A stretch of 64,000 bases of DNA from Nocardia niwae NBRC 108934 = DSM 45340 (GTDB lineage Bacteria; Actinomycetota; Actinomycetes; Mycobacteriales; Mycobacteriaceae): assembly GCF_001613465.1 (NCBI RefSeq), contig NZ_BDCK01000002.1, positions 186,001 through 250,000 of the forward strand, in the 5' to 3' direction. The notes below the pieces were generated by a model that did not search any database, was not told the origin of the DNA, and was given only the letters and a program-made list of their open reading frames with translations. This document shows, piece after piece, positions 62,552 through 64,000 of this stretch. The translations under genes were made by a program, and so were the position numbers. The stretch's first letter is position 1, and every line of letters begins with the position of its first letter.

Positions 62552-63391
62552 TCAGTCACGGTGGGCGAGCAGGTGCTGGATCAGCAGCCGGGTCAGCGCC
62601 TCGGGCGCTTCCTCTGGCACCCAATGCGAGACGTCCTCGAGCATCTCGAACCGGTACGGGCCGGACACGTATTTCCGGGTGACCAGCGCCGCCGTGGGCC
62701 CGACGGTCGCGTCCTCGGTGCCCCACACGTACAGGGTGGGTACGCGCGCCGGGCCGACCGGACCCGCGAGGTCCGAGGCGCGATACCAGTTCAGCGCCGC
62801 GGTGAGCGCGCCCGGACGCGCCAGTCTGCGCACATACTCCTCGACGCGTCGCTCCGGGATCTTCCACTCGAAGATGCGGCGCAGGGCGGCGCAGTCGTCG
62901 GCGAGCAAGGTTCGCTCCGCCGTCCTGGGCTGTCGCAGCGCGGTCAGGTGGTGCGAGCGCTGCGCTTGGTCCTCGTCCTCGGCCATCGCCTGCTGGAGCG
63001 CGGCCGGATGCGGATGCGACACCGCGGCGAACGTGCGGACCCGCTGCGGAAGTTCCGCCGCCACCGCCCATCCGACCAGCGCGCCGCAGTCGTGGCCGAT
63101 CAAGTCGAAGCGGTCCCAGCCCAGCGCGTCGGCCAGGGCGATCACATCGCCGACCAGCTCTTCGAGCCGGTACTCGGCCGCTCGCCCGGGCCGTACGCCC
63201 GGGGAATACCCGCGCTGGTCCGGCGCGACGACGTGGCAGCCGCCTCCGCCCAGCACACCGAGCTGGAACTCCCACTCGCGCGCTCCCTGCGGAAACCCGT
63301 GCAGTAACAGCACCTCCCGGTCGCCGGGAGCACCGGCGGCCAGCACGTCGAAGGTTCCCGCGGCGGTGCGAATCTCGAGTTCGTCGATCAC
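62552..63391 (-). CDS. Epoxide-hydrolase-like alpha/beta hydrolase
   Basis: This 279-residue hydrolase has HGFPQGAREW near residue 31 (the oxyanion HGxP motif), and GHDCG with Asp101 at the nucleophile place, as in epoxide hydrolases and haloalkane dehalogenases. GTEDAT near 230 and SHWVPEEAPE near the end give the acid and the base. Cap-domain Tyr residues are plausible in NWYRASD. It should open an epoxide or hydrolyse a similar substrate. ATG 63391. Its gene is single and the next gene, His-rich, lies 33 bases upstream on the same strand. Confidence 0.88.
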   Translation of the reverse strand: MIDELEIRTAAGTFDVLAAGAPGDREVLLLHGFPQGAREWEFQLGVLGGGGCHVVAPDQRGYSPGVRPGRAAEYRLEELVGDVIALADALGWDRFDLIGHDCGALVGWAVAAELPQRVRTFAAVSHPHPAALQQAMAEDEDQAQRSHHLTALRQPRTAERTLLADDCAALRRIFEWKIPERRVEEYVRRLARPGALTAALNWYRASDLAGPVGPARVPTLYVWGTEDATVGPTAALVTRKYVSGPYRFEMLEDVSHWVPEEAPEALTRLLIQHLLAHRD

Positions 63392-63424
63392 CCGGCCGAC
63401 TCTAGAACCCGGTACCGACGCGAC

Positions 63425-63721
63425 TCAGTGCTCGTCGAAGTGGCCGTCGTGAGGGGCGTGGCGGTGGCCGTCGTGCACGTAGTCGACATGATCCCCGTGC
63501 TGGACGGCCTCGTGGCCGCAGTTGGGGCCGTGCTGATGCGGATGGTCGCGGCACTCGGTGTGCTCGGACCGCTCGCATTCGTCGTAGTGACCTTCGTGCT
63601 CGCGATGCAGATGACCATCGTGGGCGTAATCGATGTGATCGCCGTGCTGGAACGCCGTGTGCCCACAGTCCGGGCCGTGAACATGGTCGTGGGCGGTGTG
63701 CTGCGCGTGTGCTGTAGTCAT
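63425..63721 (-). CDS. His-rich duplicated metal-binding protein
   Basis: This 98-residue protein is about one-quarter His, with many Asp and Cys in GPDCGH and GPNCGH. It consists of two copies of a near 37-residue unit, both of the form H-x-H-G-P-x-C-G-H, then QHGDH, DY, HDGH, H, and DGH or EGHY. Such His-rich small proteins bind Zn, Ni or Cu and act as stores or chaperones. A GATGCGCATC palindrome lies 59 bases upstream of the ATG and could be a metal-regulator site. It stands alone. Confidence 0.8.
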   Translation of the reverse strand: MTTAHAQHTAHDHVHGPDCGHTAFQHGDHIDYAHDGHLHREHEGHYDECERSEHTECRDHPHQHGPNCGHEAVQHGDHVDYVHDGHRHAPHDGHFDEH

Positions 63722-63779
63722 CGAAGTTCCCTCTCTCCTGGCGCGGATAGCTGGAATCGTGATGACAAATACATTAGCA

Positions 63780-63789
63780 GATGCGCATC
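63780..63789. promoter_or_regulatory. Palindrome upstream of His-rich gene
   Basis: GATGCGCATC is a perfect 10-base palindrome in an AT-rich patch (63760-63800) before the left-reading His-rich gene. It is a candidate binding site for a metal-sensing repressor. No matching known box (Zur, SmtB) was recognised with certainty. Confidence 0.35.
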
Positions 63790-63819
63790 AATCGAGATTG
63801 CCTCGAGTGTGCTGGAGGG

Positions 63820-64000
63820 TTAGAGAACCTGGGCGAGGAATCTCTGCAAACGCGGCGTCTGCGCATCGTCGAACAAGGCGTCGGGCGTGCCGGTCTCGAC
63901 GACCTGCCCGCGGTCCATGAACACCACGCTGTCGGACACGGTGCGGGCGAAACCCATCTCGTGGGTCACCACGACCATCGACATACCGCCCGAGGCGAGG
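63820..64000 (-). CDS. Amino-acid ABC transporter ATP-binding protein, C-terminal part
   Basis: Only the last 59 codons are in the window. They read SMVVVTHEMGFARTVSD, with the H-loop His, then VVFMDRGQVVETGTP and a closing helix ending in FLAQVL. This matches the C-terminal region of GlnQ/GltL-type ATPases of polar amino acid uptake systems. The Walker A and B motifs lie outside the window. The gene runs off the right edge, and its permease genes should lie beyond. Confidence 0.88.
   Translation of the reverse strand, partial: LASGGMSMVVVTHEMGFARTVSDSVVFMDRGQVVETGTPDALFDDAQTPRLQRFLAQVL

Noticed and set aside
1..64000. CRISPR arrays, rRNA or tRNA genes, insertion sequences, integrases
   Set aside because: No regularly spaced repeats, no cloverleaf or rRNA sequence, and no transposase-like frame was seen on either strand.

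Overview
The window is high-GC DNA (about 70% G+C by eye) from a mycolic-acid-containing actinomycete, most likely Nocardia or a close relative in the Mycobacteriales. The best evidence is a complete mmpL3 preceded by trmB and a NYN-domain gene, the same neighbourhood as in Mycobacterium. An LpqH-type lipoprotein, a DUF8020-like secreted protein, an F420-type nitroreductase family and a glucosylglycerate hydrolase fit this. Start codons are often GTG, and many genes overlap by ATGA, GTGA or TGATG. I see no rRNA, tRNA, CRISPR array, insertion sequence or phage gene.

Layout. 1-8.2 kb: two divergent GTPase-like genes, an SDR, a secretory-type lipase, then trmB-NYN-mmpL3. 8.5-16 kb: a DUF2339 membrane protein, an XRE-TPR regulator facing a small conserved gene pair, a MerR/ene-reductase divergent pair, and a DUF1707 protein. 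15.4-23.4 kb: a two-component system overlapping an AI-2E-type transporter, a membrane adenylate cyclase, a flippase-like protein, a DUF3054 protein, and a penicillin-binding-protein-like lipoprotein that has lost its catalytic residues. 23.8-31.7 kb: aroQ, redox genes (nitroreductase, imine-reductase-like), HxlR, glycerate kinase, a TAP-like peptidase, GNAT, PlsC and YqgE. 31.8-35.5 kb: an ECF sigma/anti-sigma pair with a SigL-like promoter, then an EXLDI-ABC-permease set. 35.7-40.6 kb: a coupled four-gene set (ThDP enzyme, SRPBCC, KAS III-like, HisC-like aminotransferase) with a cupin downstream, which looks like a small unassigned biosynthetic cluster. 40.7-51.3 kb: leuS, SDR, glucosylglycerate hydrolase, GH25 lysozyme, PhoX, and two cell-envelope proteins. 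51.3-53.1 kb: a decayed stretch with an alcohol dehydrogenase fragment and a TetR fragment joined back to back. 53.2-56.2 kb: small membrane and secreted proteins and a hydrolase with a possible leader peptide. 56.4-61.6 kb: a four-gene operon ending in a TPR protein and a CHAT caspase-like protease, with two unrecognised partners. 61.8-64 kb: a small protein, an F420-type nitroreductase, an epoxide-hydrolase-like enzyme, a His-rich duplicated metal-binding protein, and the end of an amino-acid ABC ATPase.

The two best candidates for an undescribed system are the CHAT-TPR operon (56.4-61.6 kb), which could be a proteolytic conflict or stress-signalling system, and the ThDP/KAS III-like cluster (35.7-40.6 kb), whose KAS III-like enzyme has Asn where the catalytic His should be. 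All family assignments come from reading motifs. No database search was possible.
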